From NCBI RefSeq assembly GCF_024586455.1, contig NW_026089624.1, forward strand, positions 693,320 to 757,319: a stretch of 64,000 bases of DNA, given 5' to 3'. The notes under the pieces are model-generated. The model did no database searches and was not told the origin of the DNA. It saw nothing but the letters and a program-made list of their open reading frames with translations. Both the position numbers and the translations under genes were made by a program. Position 1 is the first letter of the stretch. Each line of letters begins with the position of its first letter. This document shows, one piece after another, positions 20,945-32,579 of this stretch. The DNA comes from Bactrocera neohumeralis (lineage: Eukaryota > Arthropoda > Insecta > Diptera > Tephritidae).

Positions 20945-22515
20945 AAATTTGTTACGATGCCACGAAGATGTCGCGCTAATATCGGTCGGCGATCTTTTTG
21001 TCATCAACATAAATTGGCAGCCCAAAACACATACAATAGTTAGTATTCGCAGGATGCGATGGCATACCTATACGTGCGGAATTATGCACGGGCGGATTCG
21101 TTTCTTAAATTCACTTGCAATGCAAAATGACCATAGATTGAATCGCGAAATTGATTCATATATATTTGCGAGTACGTTACCAAAGAAAGCAACATGACGG
21201 TTATTGGTTTTGAACGCGATGAGATCAGCAAGTATCAGATGGGTCGATGCGCGAGCTGCAATGAAGCGTTTTGTAAGATATTCACTTTTACAATTCATCA
21301 ATGTTTTCCGACTGTTGTGCATCTCTCGGTTTTTTTGGAGTAGGCCAAAAAGTAAAGACGTAGAGAATACAGTACAGCCAACTAAACTTGCGGCAGTGAT
21401 CCGTTTGCGAGAACATTGCTCTATTCGGAATGCCTCGATATTATATATGGAATGCATCGTCGAAGTAATGGTTACGCAAAAAGCAAGGCCAAGCAGTAGA
21501 TGGACATCCAGGTGTGTTCTCAACTAATGCATTAAGATTAATTTATACAATCCACGCGAAAAACAACGATTGCTTTTACCTTCGGTTGCTATTGATAAAT
21601 GCTCAATGGTATGATATGCTGTAATGGAATTAAATTATTAATTTAAAATCTTATTTATAACATGTAAGAAAGAGCCAAGCTCTTTGTTCATAACAAGGCT
21701 TCCTTAAAAAGCGATTTGAAAAGTTAAGAAGTTTTCAAAAACTTCATTTGAGTCATTGCGTACTGTGAATGGTGCAACCTATGAGAAGCATGCCAGCAAT
21801 TACAATTGCTGGAACATGATAATCACTGGAATCAAACGATGGATGATGCAATATCTACTTCCCATGCCACTGAAATTTGCACACTTATCGCGATGATCAT
21901 TTCGACATATCAGACTTAAAATCTTCGTCAAACAAAAATTATATTGCCGAAAACATTTTACATCGTATTCGCTAAGAATTTAAAATGGGCAAATCGCGGT
22001 TGATACTTCCAGCGATTTGATATCAAGATGAACTCATCACGAATATTTATCCGAACATTGGCCAAATTATTGTAACTGAGATTGCTTGAGGCACGCGTAA
22101 TTTTAGCTGCCAAAAATACCGACGTTAAAGTCTTAAACTGGAAGATTAAAAGTCAAATTCCGGGAGGTTTGTACTCATACAAATCGATGGACCGTCTTGA
22201 CAATGAAGGCGAAGCCGTGAATTATCCAGTGGAATTTCTAAATTCTTTGGAGAGACTTGGTATGCCGCCGCATCATTTGCGTCTCAAAGTTGGTTTTGAC
22301 ATTATTATGTTTCTCAATCTTCATGCGCCGAAACTGTGTATTGGAACTCAACTAATTGTGACGCAGCCATCGAATATAAGGGGGCCGAATGGTTGATTCT
22401 ACGAATTCCTTTTATTTCAGTTCAAAAGTATTCAGTGTCCAGGGAAAATTGCATTTGCGATGAAAACACATAATTTCACGCAGGACAGTGCCTGCGGGGT
22501 CTCATCGCATAACGA
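20945..22515 (+). pseudogene. Helitron Rep/helicase relic
   Basis: Pieces in several frames follow the order of a Helitron RepHel protein: QDAMAYLYVRNYARADSF (about 21050, the Rep-like domain), VIGFERDEISKYQMGRC and FPTVVHLSV (21190-21330), GMPRYYIWNASSK and QAVDGHPGVFSTNAL (21430-21530), then DNHWNQTMDDAISTSHATEI (21820). The helicase end follows at 22082-22396 with ILAAKNTDVK, EAVNYPVEFLNSLE and LKVGFDIIMFLNL. The ATP-binding motifs are missing between about 21950 and 22060. A 76-bp repeat plus flanking DNA interrupts it at about 21607-21735, and a piggyBac sits in it at 22520. Confidence 0.85.
21607..21682 (+). repeat. 76-bp exact direct repeat, copy 2
   Basis: Identical to 19919-19994. 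Here it sits inside the Helitron relic, between LLLINAQ and the resumed Helitron frame around 21735; the extra DNA is about 125 bp. Confidence 0.9.
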
Positions 22516-22519
22516 TTAA

Positions 22520-24881
22520 CCCTAGAGAAGGCGCGCTCTGCAGAGTGACATGCATTGTCGCGCGTGAGCATTTTGCTCACGTACTGAAAATATTCAGTTA
22601 CGTTTATACAAATAGAGTGTTACATATTTAAATTTAAACTATCTAAATACCATTACTGAGCCTTAAGCTTAAAAAATGTTTATTATTTGACAGAAACAAA
22701 AATAAAATATAAAGGTAATTCAATTGTACAAAACATAAGAAAAAATTTGAGATTTGTTATGGAGATCATACAAATAATTATTATTATACGTATATAAAGT
22801 ATTTACATGGCTATATATCACTATTCTGAGAAATGTTCATTAATTTTCCTGTCGAAACAAGTAGGACATGTATACTTTGAATGTTCAGTACAGAGAAATT
22901 TCCCACATAAATTGCAACCTTTTTTTGTGCGTCTATTTTTCCTTCTGGGGCAGAAATCACAAAAGCCGTTTTCTTTCGACTGGTTTGGTGAATCAAGACC
23001 TGGTGCAATGCGTTCCATTGAATCCTTTCGATGTTTTGGTGAAGTTTGAATGGCTTGCCGCTTAACAATATGTGGCTTTATCATGTCAAGGGCCACTTCT
23101 TTCAAGAAAGTCCTTCTCTGAGTTAAGTTCTGCGTATTTCCCTTATAAATAATCTGCGCATTTATACCAGCTATGTCAAGCAGAGTAAAAAATAGCCTCA
23201 TTGGCCATCTGCAAGTTTTGCGGGAAACTGGGTACGTTCCTTTCTTCTGGTCGACGGTATCTACACCTCCCTTTGTTCTATTGTAAAACAATATTACTTC
23301 GGGTTTGTTGTTATCATCGGACTCATTATTTAACTGGCCATCCGCTTGAAAGGATGAAAGCATCAGTACGACTTTTTTATTTTTCTTCATTGGAATGTAG
23401 GAAAGAAGAAGCTTGTTTTCGGCATATGCAACCATTGTATCTGGGGTTGGTCTTCCTTTACTTGTAATAAATTGTGGTGGAATTTCTTTTTTATTTTTTA
23501 GGATTGTTCCTACAATAGTGGTTCTATATTGTTTGTTCAGCTCATCAGCTAAGGGAATAGAAACGAAATAATTGTCCATAGTTAAACTTCTTCCGGTATT
23601 TAAAATTGGTGCAGCGAATCTCTTTACGATATTGACAGCTATATTATAGAGCTGATAAGGGCCGGATGGCTGTTTACCACAATATACCTCCATTTTACAA
23701 GTGTAAAAAGTTCTTGCGTCGACTAATGCATTAATTTTTATGCCGTACTTGGCAGGTTTATTGGGAATATATACTCTGAACTTGCATCGTCCTCTAAACG
23801 ATTCAAGCTATTCGTCAATAGTGCAGTATTCTCCAGGAGTATAACAGTCACCCCAGGATTTGTTGAAGCCATCAAATATTTCACGAAAAGCGGCTAAGTT
23901 ATCAACTTCACTTCTAAGTGAACGTGAGTCAACGTCATCAAACCTAGTTACACGAATTTAAAACAGAAATCGTTTCAAGGACATTGTGGATTTGGTCTTG
24001 AAGCCACATCTCCTTTAAATTTGTATGGTTCATTCTCTTTAACCCAGCCATGTATAAGATACCTATAAATGAATTTAACTCGACAGAATCTGTTGATTTA
24101 CAATCTCTGTCACGTCCATATGCATCACTTATTTTTTCAATACATAAATTTGTATATCTGACAATTTTTGAGATCAATGAATCAGTCAGAAACAAAGCAA
24201 GGCATTGTATTGGTGTTACTGCAATTTTCGCAATACTTTTCACACCTGGCAGATGCGTTATAATGTTGCACTGCCTAGTGCGAACACTAGGAACAGGACG
24301 ACTAAGCGCCCATTTTTGTTTTGTTTTTATCTCTGCCCCAATAAAATGTGCGTTTTCCAAGTGGGGCTTCCTCAAAACCGTTAAGGAAATTCTCTTCCAA
24401 ATCATCAACAGATTGATCAGTGTCAGTATTGTGATCACTATGAATGCTCTCGCAATCACTTTCAGGGAGAAAATGGTCATCGTCCTGTTCTAATTCTTCA
24501 TCGGCTGAAACTTCTTCTAAGCACGACGTAATATGTGATACTTCCCCAACACGGCAACAACGCTTGCTTTCTATTTTAATTACATACGAGTGCTAAAATT
24601 GATGCAAACCACCACTTTCAATGGGAAAACTTGAGCTATTGGCAAAGCAAAAAAAGCTTACGTAGTTTGTCGCGTAGTGAGCAAATTACCGCACTAAAAA
24701 AACAGCCACCTATCAACACTTTAAAACATGCACTAATTACAGCGAGTGATTGTGAACAAGTGGAACACAACTTTGAGCGAAGGTACTGAGCGTAACAAGT
24801 GGTGCAATAACATAGAACATAGAAATTTTTTCAATTAAAAAATTGTGTGAGCAAAATGCTCATAGCGCGCCTACTCTAGGG
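22520..24881 (-). mobile_element. piggyBac-like transposon with TTAA duplication
   Basis: Ends are CCCTAGAGAAGGCGCGCT and, inverted, CCCTAGAGTAGGCGCGCT, flanked by TTAA at 22516-22519 and 24882-24885. Both ends carry an internal palindromic GAGCATTTTGCTCAC about 40 bp in. Length 2362 bp, one transposase on the minus strand. It inserted into the Helitron relic, whose sequence resumes at 24886. Confidence 0.95.
22821..24580 (-). pseudogene. piggyBac transposase, disrupted
   Basis: A DDD transposase that would cut and paste at TTAA. From the N-terminus: an acidic stretch (LEQDDDHFLPESDCESIHSD, about 24410-24490); FIGILYMAGLKR (about 24050); DDVDSRSLRSEVDNL; CTIDE with the first Asp followed by a TAG stop (23808-23810); LTMDNYFVS (second Asp); GGVDTVDQ (third Asp); then a cysteine-rich end CDFCPRRKNRRTKKGCNLC ending in CPTC. 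Breaks: frameshifts near 24330 and 24000, a TAA near 23950 and the TAG. The three Asp residues are all still encoded. Immobile without repair; its ends could still be used by a related enzyme. Confidence 0.9.
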
Positions 24882-24885
24882 TTAA

Positions 24886-24984
24886 AAAACAAAAGAACCC
24901 ACACGTGTGCGTTGGTGCTTGTAATTGAAGAAAATATGTATAATTGTGTTGAAACTTATCGAAAAAATAGTTAGACCTGACCGG
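24886..24984 (+). other. Likely 3' remainder of the Helitron
   Basis: Immediately continues the Helitron after the piggyBac TTAA. No clear protein motif; inferred from position. A Repeat A sequence starts about 24985. Confidence 0.35.
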
Positions 24985-25255
24985 CAGGGATGTTTGTAAA
25001 TTTTTCTACACGCAACGTATATGTGTAAATATGTATGTCCATTGCTTCATGTGAAAATTCCGTTGATTTGGACAACCAATGGCGAAGCTAACGCTTTTTG
25101 CCTTCATGTCAAAGAGTTAATGTTTCGAAGCACTGACACGACGACAAAGCGTCACGACATTGTGTTGTTGGTAAAAAATCTGAGCTATGCTGAAAGAAAT
25201 AAACAAACGATCGCCGATTGTCATAATATTTTTGACGCTGTCAGAAAATGCATTC
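24985..25255 (+). repeat. Repeat A, partial copy without MITE-1
   Basis: Shares GTAAATTTTTCTACACGCAAC, TTGCTTCATGTGAAAATTCC, GGACAACCAATGGCGAAGC, CATGTCAAAGAGTTAATG, ACATTGTGTTGTTGG and CGATCGCC with 32040-32479 and 49677-49850. MITE-1 is absent at the site where it sits in other copies (after AAAGAGT[C/T]A), so this acts as an empty site. Confidence 0.75.
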
Positions 25256-25489
25256 ACTGAAGTTTCCACCGTTCAGGAAGATAATGAGTTGTATTGTAAT
25301 TTGAAATTAAAAATTATAATACATTTTTTCAAAGACAATAATTCAAAGCGGCCGATTCAACATGGCATGTGATCCCCTAATGTCTGGTCCAGGTAGTTCG
25401 CAATCTTCGTCATTCAACCACAATGGTGTTCATTGCAAATGTTTTGAAATTAAATATTTCTATATATTATATTTATTTATTAGTATAGT
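25256..25489. other. Unassigned non-coding DNA
   Basis: AT-rich; no gene recognised. 25361-25440 may be diverged mariner sequence belonging to the relic that follows. Confidence 0.3.
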
Positions 25490-25930
25490 TGCTAAAGGAC
25501 TTTACTTTTACATATTGGAAGCAGCACGTTTCGTCATCAGTCACAATATTTTAAGGAAGTTTTTGTCTTTTTTTACCTCTTTAATGATGTCCTTCGAATG
25601 TTGGATTCTGAGCAATTTTTGGTCGTCAGTCAATTTGTGTGGAACAAACCGTCCACACACCTTCAGTCAAAATGCGATAAATCGATGTTTTGTAGATGTC
25701 CTATTCCGTTTTCATGAATTGCAATGATGATTTCGGCTGATTTTTGATTAATTCACGCACAGGTTCATTGGAGTTTCCGGTAATGACGGATCTTGATTGG
25801 CCCATGAAATTCTCACTGGACAATTGATAAAGATAGCAGCACCACACAGCACACAGATGGCGCACCAGTCGGCATATAGATGGCGCCACCAAGGGGCGCT
25901 AGATTCAAAAAGTTTACTTTGGAACGCACC
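25490..25930 (-). pseudogene. mariner-superfamily transposase relic
   Basis: On the minus strand, frames read EPVRELIKNQPKSSLQFM (second helix-turn-helix region), TSIYRILTEGV and a diverged TDDETCCFQY (first catalytic Asp). An outer end at 25905-25930 reads AAGGTGCGTTCCAAAGTAAA on the minus strand and is probably the 5' TIR. The C-terminal half is missing. Subfamily not determined. Confidence 0.6.
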
Positions 25931-26807
25931 TTGTGAATGCGTCTACTAGTAAAGACAAATGGCCATAAATGTAATGTGGACGGTGTCCTTCGTTCTATGT
26001 TTTAAGAGTTAATGGCGAACTACAATTTGGAGGGACATAGGAGGAAATAAGCGCTTTTGAAATTGAAGTGCATTGATATAATTTTTGGTGAGCCTTATAA
26101 AACTACATATACTGAATTTTTAATAGCATTGCTAATATTTTTCCAGATGTTCTTCCAGAACGTAAATAGGAGCAGGTTATTTTGAATTTAAGACATTTTA
26201 CAGCATAACGTCATAATATAAATATGAAGCTTAAATATAAATTAAAAAATAAGTCTAATTTAGTAAAGTATGTAGATATATACTTCGATCAAAATAGTTT
26301 TAAGTTAGATTAAGGTAATAATTAGTTTTAGGATGCACATACTTATTTTAGTTTTAGATTAATCATATACTACATAAAAATTTATATATTTATATAAAGA
26401 TAAAAAATTAATTTAAAAATAATGGTATTAATTTTTCAATCGAAAATTTGTTTATTTTTTAATTCAAAATTTATATACAGATATATTATATTGCTATACT
26501 AATGTAGAATTTTATTTTATATGTATATTTTATTTTATGCAAATAAAATGTCCTCTAATCACGACTAATGTAATGTTATTTTGGTGTTTAATTTATTTGT
26601 TAAAGATCCACATTTAGTGCTATCATTACACTAGTTTACAGTACATTTGTTGCCGAAGAAGTTTTAGCTGTTGCTGACTACATATAATATGCTATTTCCA
26701 AAAATATAATTTAAATATTTTTATCAGCTCTAGTTTCAGAGTTTCAGCTATGTAGGTATTATACAGAAAAAAACATATATTTATTAAGAAAAATTAAGAA
26801 AAATAAT
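25931..26807. other. AT-rich non-coding DNA
   Basis: Long runs of A/T with no open frame of interest and no match to the other repeats in the window that I could see. Confidence 0.5.
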
Positions 26808-27616
26808 TAATCATTAAGTTCTAAAAAACTTCGTTTTAAAGCTCTTCTCCGATGTGTACACTTTGGAAAATGACGTATTAGAGACCAACAATAGTCAGAC
26901 ATCATATTTGTATCCCAAAAACCCTGATAGCCCTCTTCCATGTCGCGTAAGTCTTGATGCATAATTTTCAGATTTTTTATTTCCGAGAAAATTCTGCATC
27001 ACAGATACGAATTCTGTCCAAGCCTTTAGTTCTGACTCAGTCATAGAATTTTCTGAAACTTGTTTAGAAAGATTTAAATCTCTTACAAGATCATTCAACT
27101 CATTTTGGGAAAAGCGTTTTGGCTCATTAGACATACCTTCAAAATCAGCATCATTTTCTGATGAGCTTGGTCCTTCAATGTCTTGCTCTAAGGGTTCAGA
27201 TATATTTTTAGGCTCTGAAGAGTTAGGTGAGCGCTGCACTGGACGTTGAACACAACTTGTACTTGGGTATTGCCATTTAGCTCGATTTTTAGTGTTTAAA
27301 CCGTTTATGTTCACACTACAAAAATAACAGTCTACGAGATGATTTCGTGGTTCTCGCCAAATAGTCAGTGTTCCAAATTTAAAGGCACTTCTTTTACCAC
27401 TTTTCCATAATCTTAAATATTCCACACAAGATTTACAAACACAATTGGGAACCCAGGAATTCTTATTTTTATCCTAGAGAGCACCCCAAAATACTCAAAA
27501 TAGGTATTTTTCGCCAACTCTGATATAACTTTTCTAAAATTTTTAAACACATATTCTCCGCGTATGTAGCAAAAATGATCTGGTTTATTTAAACAACGTC
27601 TTCTTGAACTACTCAT
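26808..27616 (-). pseudogene. Relic of an arthropod high-copy, TE-associated protein
   Basis: Minus-strand frames give MSSSRRRCLNKPDHFCYIRGEY (27616 on; Cys pair like a zinc-binding N-terminus). Next comes RLWKSGKRSAFKFGTLTIWRE, then NHLVDCYFCSVNINGLNTKN, then FSQNELNDLVRDLNLSKQVS. The end (27000-26808) reads LRDMEEGYQGFWDTNMMSDY and HRRRALKRSFLELND before a TAA. I recognise the motif order as a protein present in many copies in insect and other arthropod genomes, probably carried by a mobile element, but I cannot name its activity. It is shortened: a large central part is missing, with frame changes near 27415 and 26950. Confidence 0.55.
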
Positions 27617-27879
27617 GACGCAAAAACTTGAGAAACTAATCTTAACACAGGAAAATATGCCTGTTTTCGATTAATATATACATATGTTTAAATGACAAAA
27701 ATCAAAAACAAAGTAACTCGAGCTGCTCAAAAATTTTTGAAGGTAGATTTGACAAAACCAAGTAATAAGTGAACAATATCAATCGCAGAATTCGCGGCAA
27801 CAGACAAAAAGTTCAATACTGTAAACTAGTGTTACTATTGATTGTGGCTTTATGTATCTGTGTATTAAAAAGCGTTATT
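27617..27879. other. Unassigned non-coding DNA
   Basis: No gene or recognised repeat. Confidence 0.3.
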
Positions 27880-28845
27880 TTTTTTCTTTTTTATACTCTT
27901 GCAACAAGTTTCTACAGAAATTTTGTTCACCTTACGGTAGTACGTATCACTTAAAAATAATCGAGATAGATAGGGTTGTATATGTATAAATGATCAGGAT
28001 GACGAGAAAAGTTGAAAACTTGAGCAAAAATTGAGGTATCTAAGCACTAAATTAAGATACAAAACTGTAATTTGGTATAAGAGAACGCAGTGGCAAGGGG
28101 CACTTGTGGGCAACATTTTATAAAAGCGGGCTAACAAGTTTAATGTACATATTTCTTAAACCGTTGAAGGTACAAGAACCAAATTTTTTGAGTATATATC
28201 TTATAAGAACTTCTACCGACAGTGCGAAAATCGATGAAATCGGAGGATAACGCAACTCACTCTCTATATAACGGTACTGCTAAAAAATACTAGAAGCGCA
28301 ATAAGTCGAAACTATGTAAATACGCCAGAGATATTAAGTTTTATTACGAGACGGTATGAGGGCGCTTTATGGGAGCCGGTGTGAAAATTGGACAATGGGC
28401 GCGGCACCGCCTACTTTTTGGTGAAATCCCATGTCTCGGGACCAGTCCAACCGATTTCGACAAAATTTAGTAAGAAGCATTCTTTTAACATTCTCATGTC
28501 ACATGTTATGGACGAAATCGGTCAACAACCACGCCTACTTCCCATATAGCACAATTTTAAATTCCACCTGATACGTTCAGTTTCCAGTACACAAATCAAG
28601 AAACAATTACCACCTTATGATCAAAAAGTATTTAAATCCAATAAAAACTGTTCAAGCCACTAGATACCGGATATGTAGACCCCGGTGCCTATAGTTGACT
28701 TTTGATCGGAAATGTAGGTCAATGTCTCATACATATAATTGAAATTAAGGGATAATCTTGCTCTTATAAAGTTGTTAAAATATTCGGATGCACCCGAACT
28801 TAGCTCTTCCTTATTTGTAAGTTTTTGAGTTTCGATGATAACCAA
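27880..28845 (+). repeat. Repeat B, copy in plus orientation
   Basis: Begins TTTTATACTCTTGCAACAAG, has GTTCACCTTACGGTAGTACG, GATAGATAGGG, TCAGGATGACGAG and later ACCCGAACTTAGCTCTTCCT near 28800, the family's right end. The GTCCGTCC microsatellite is lost. It meets another copy tail to tail at about 28846. Confidence 0.75.
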
Positions 28846-28847
28846 AA

Positions 28848-29245
28848 AACAAGTAAGGAAGGGCTAAGTTCGGGTGTCACCGAACATTTTATACTCTCGC
28901 ATGATAAAGTGATAATCGAGATTTTATTATCCGTCATTTACATATTTTTCAAATACCGTATTTGTGTAAAGTTTTATTCCGCTATCATCATTGATTCCTA
29001 ATGTATATATTATACAGAGAAGGCATCAGATGGAATTCGAAATAGCGTTATATTGGAAGAAGGCGTGGTTGTGAACCGATTTCACCCATATTTCGTACAT
29101 GTCATCGGGGTGTTCAGAAAATATTATATACGGAATTTCATTGAAATCGGTCTAGTAGTTCCTGAGATATGGTTTTTGGTCCATAAGTGGGCGACGCCAC
29201 TCCCATTTTCAATTTTTAAAAAAAGCCTGGGTGCACCTTCCTTCT
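28848..29245 (-). repeat. Repeat B, inverted partial copy
   Basis: Starts AACAAGTAAGGAAGGGCTAA, GTTCGGGTGTCACCGAACAT, TTATACTCTCGCATGATAAA (the complement of 56440-56520) and stops at CTTCCTTCTGCC, where an RTE fragment begins. Forms a palindromic junction with the copy at 27880-28845. Confidence 0.8.
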
Positions 29246-29888
29246 GCCAAGTTGAAGAGGGAAGCGAGACGCATTTGCAGACAGAAAAAGAAAGAGGCCG
29301 AAATGCGTGACTACGAAAAGCTTGATAAGCTGGCCGACAGGGGTAATGCTCGAAAATTCTACGGACAAATGCGGCGTCTTACAGAAAGTTTCATAACCGG
29401 AGCATACCCTTGTAGAACCCCAAAGGTGATCTAGTCACCGATGCCCAGAGCATACTTAAATTATGGAGGGAACACTTCTCCAGCCTGCTGAATGGCAGTG
29501 AACGCACAACGCCAGGAGAAGGTGAACTCGATTCCCCAACCGATGACGATGGAGAATACGTTCCATTACCCAACCAAGACGAAGTTCAAAGAGCAATTAA
29601 TCGTCTGAAGAACAATAAAGCGGCGGAAGCCAATGGATTTTCGGCCAAGCTGTTGAAACACGGCGGCGAAGAACTCATAAAGAACATGTGTTAGCTTCTT
29701 TGTAAATTGTGGTCGGACGAAAGCATGCCCAAAGATTTGAATTTAAGTGTGCTTTGCCCAATCCAAGGGTGACCCCATAATCTGCAGCAACTACCGTGGA
29801 ATAAGTCTCCTAAACATCGCATATAATATTCTATCGAGCGTATTGTGTGAAAGATTAAAGCCTACCGTCAATAAACTGATTGGACGGG
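29246..29888 (+). pseudogene. RTE-type non-LTR fragment (RT N-terminal part)
   Basis: Plus-strand frames match the RTE element at 41018-44160: RRICRQKKKEAEMRDYEKLD, GNARKFYGQMRRLTESFITG, NYRGISLLNIAYNILSSVLC and ERLKPTVNKLIGR. Truncated at both ends (starts inside the linker, stops before the GFRPGKST motif) and carrying several stops and frame changes, so not a simple 5'-truncated insertion. Confidence 0.8.
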
Positions 29889-29892
29889 TTTG

Positions 29893-31215
29893 GTTATAAA
29901 ACAACTCCCCAAAGACAAAATCCTAAAAATTCCCAAAAGACTCCAACTTGCTCAAAGGCACACAAATCTCCAAAGTTACACAGCAGAATTCAAAGTAGGG
30001 TACTTCTTCCCACAGACCACAATAGACCAAGGATCACATCGTAAATTTACAGCGGCTAAGATACAAAATATGCTAAAACTACCAACAAACAATTATGTGA
30101 ATGGGCGAAAGAGTAGTCCAAAACTCAAATAAAATCTGCTCCTATATACAAAGCAAACATTAGCAAAAGGTTTCACATCTAAAGCTAGCTGCTTCCAACT
30201 GCAACACTCCGCTCATATAGATATACTAATAGGCAGCGATCTTATATCGCAAATCATACCTAATGCTGTTGAAAAAATTTTAACCACCCTTCGAGTGGTG
30301 GTATTCGTGTGGATTCTAAGTTGACTAGGTGCAGAATCAGTTACCATCATACCAACTCCAGTTGAGGATAATGCAAACAAATACCTTAATTTACAATTAA
30401 GCATTTTACAGCTTACATTAAGCAAATTTCAAAAGTTAGGGAAGCTTTTCCAAATAATAAAAAAAACCCTAGAATATCGGTATTGTAAAGACTTCTCCAA
30501 AGCCACAACTACTCATTTGAGTAATGGACGGTACGTCTACTACGAGAGCTACAACTGCCCGACACCCCTCATATTGGCCCGCCTATGAAAAGGCGTTTTG
30601 CGCAATATCTATATGCGCACACAAAGCGATACAACGGCCACAACCTAATTACTAGTAGCAAAAGCAAAAGTGGTCTCCCTAAAAACACTAAGTCTATCAC
30701 GACTTGAGCTATGTGTTATTGCTAATTAGAATACGCATAGTGCATACGCTTTTCAATATGGCAGAATTCTTGTAAATTATATCACTATATTTCCAAATCC
30801 AATTCCAAAACTGTTTTAGCCTGATCTGAAAAACCACCACATGGAAAATACATGTATCTATCCAATTCCATGCACACTCATGCGACAAAATTTTCTCAGA
30901 AAAATCTACACCTTTCAAAGTTTCCTAAATTATCAAATTTTTAGAACAAGACTGAAATAAAAAACACTTATCACATCTGTCTAAGCGCTTCTCATATGGA
31001 TAATTTATGGGAATAAGCTGTAAAATGCTTCAAATTAATTATTAAAAACTGTCTATATTACTAACTCGATATAAAGTCGTTCTCAATTCACGGCCACTCA
31101 CTGTACTCTCGCAAGATCCCTCCGACCTTACGGCCCAAACCACAGGAAATCTTTTCAAAGCAGCACCTATTCTGGCCATATCTGAACCAGGCGTGGATTT
31201 GCTAACCTTAATAAG
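29893..31215 (+). pseudogene. BEL/Pao pol relic with internal deletions
   Basis: Plus-strand frames read TPPKTKSYKFPKDSNLL..., DILIGSDLISQIIPNAVEKI (protease-like/DUF1758 end, 30220), NLQLSILQL, TTTHLSNGRYVYYES (linker), then AKAKVVSLKTLSLSRLEL (30660, Peptidase_A17-type end). A last piece near 31088-31206 reads SRPLTVLSQDPSDLTAQTTG then PILAISEP, the end of a BEL integrase region. RT is deleted. It is a different BEL lineage from the element at 34065. Confidence 0.65.
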
Positions 31216-31684
31216 GCGATAATATATAAATTGTCAATAACCTCAATAAAAATAACACATTCACGAGTATATCCGTATTATTATAACAAGTCGTAAAGTC
31301 GAAAAATGAATATTAAGGGTATATCAATATGACCACTTCATGCCCAATAAAGTTGCTTATATATACATATGTATATTGCAGCTTCATCCCCAAATATTCC
31401 TTCAGCCAAAAAGTATGCCGCGCTGTCTGCTACTCCCCAGGATGTATAAATGGGCTATGCCAGAGAACGTATATTTATAGAAAATGTTCACGATTAGGGA
31501 TATTTCACGTTTGGGATATTACCTATTTTGGTTGAGCGTGTTTCACCACACCACAGAAAAATAATTAGCGTGTTTCACCACATTTAACATGAGGGGACAC
31601 GAAAATAGCAGAATTGACCATTTTCAGAGTTAAATGAGAAAAATAATGATAATTCCGATGTTAAGGAATGTACGCTTACAGATT
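31216..31684. other. Unassigned, may include BEL 3' sequence
   Basis: No gene. The 16-bp motif AGCGTGTTTCACCACA occurs twice (about 31538 and 31569). Nothing else recognised. Confidence 0.3.
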
Positions 31685-32479
31685 CGAATATTTACTGTGC
31701 GCAAACGATGCTGCATATAATTTATACATATATGTATTTGTCATGAAAGCACATACATAAGTATGTACATATGTATGTATTTTAAAATTGAGCTATTTTA
31801 TGATGAATTCCATAAAATCTTTGCAAATATATAATTGAATAAGATTTGTATTACTACCTAATTATGCATTTTATATAGGTTTGGTAAGACATTCATATGT
31901 ACATATGTATATACTTAAACAAATATTTGCTTTGGTCAATAAACTTTTCGATATCATGTTAAAAGACCAAGCGGTCGCCCATTTGCCCATATATAATTAT
32001 GTGTGCATGTAAACAAATATAAGAACCATACGCATAATGTCCGTAAATTTGTCTACATGCAACAAATGTATGTAAATATGTACATTCAATGCTTCTTGCG
32101 AAATTTCCGTTGACGCGGACAACCAATGGCGAAGCTCATATGTTTTGCTTTCATGTCAAAGAGTCAATGTGTCGAAAGACTGATGTGCTGCACATAATGA
32201 GCGCGACAGACTGCAAACGACATCTGTGAAATATTAAAATACACACGTTCTTATAGACACAGTTATTGATGCAACTGCCCAACTACATAACTGCATCCAT
32301 AAGAACGTGTGTATTTTAATATTTGACAGATGTCGCTTGCAGTCGGTCGCGCTCATTGTGTTCAGCACTTCAATGTGCCCAAAGACTGACGCGTCCCAAC
32401 ATTGTGTTGTTGGTATAAAATCCGAGCTATGCCAAAAACACAAGCGAACGATCGCCAATTGCCACTGATTCCCTTGCCG
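31685..32479 (+). repeat. Repeat A copy carrying MITE-1
   Basis: Runs TTTACTGTGCGCAAACGA..., AATTATGTGTGCATGTAAAC, GTTGACGCGGACAACCAATG, CATGTCAAAGAGTCAATGTG, then MITE-1 (32185-32368), then CGCGTCCCAACATTGTGTTG to the N gap. No coding content. Confidence 0.75.
32185..32368. mobile_element. MITE-1, 184-bp hairpin form
   Basis: Almost entirely two inverted arms of about 75-80 bp (GTGCTGCACATAATGAGCGC ... and its complement ending TTCAGCAC) around a short centre. Flanked by 20-bp direct repeats, TCAATGTGTCGAAAGACTGA (32164-32183) and a copy with two changes (32370-32389). These are longer than a normal target duplication and suggest rearrangement of an older insertion at TCA. Confidence 0.8.
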
Positions 32480-32579
32480 NNNNNNNNNNNNNNNNNNNNN
32501 NNNNNNNNNNNNNNNNNNNNNNNNNNNNNNNNNNNNNNNNNNNNNNNNNNNNNNNNNNNNNNNNNNNNNNNNNNNNNNN
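32480..32579. other. Assembly gap (100 N)
   Basis: Exactly 100 N, a scaffold placeholder of unknown true length. It separates Repeat A from the hAT left end. Confidence 1.
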
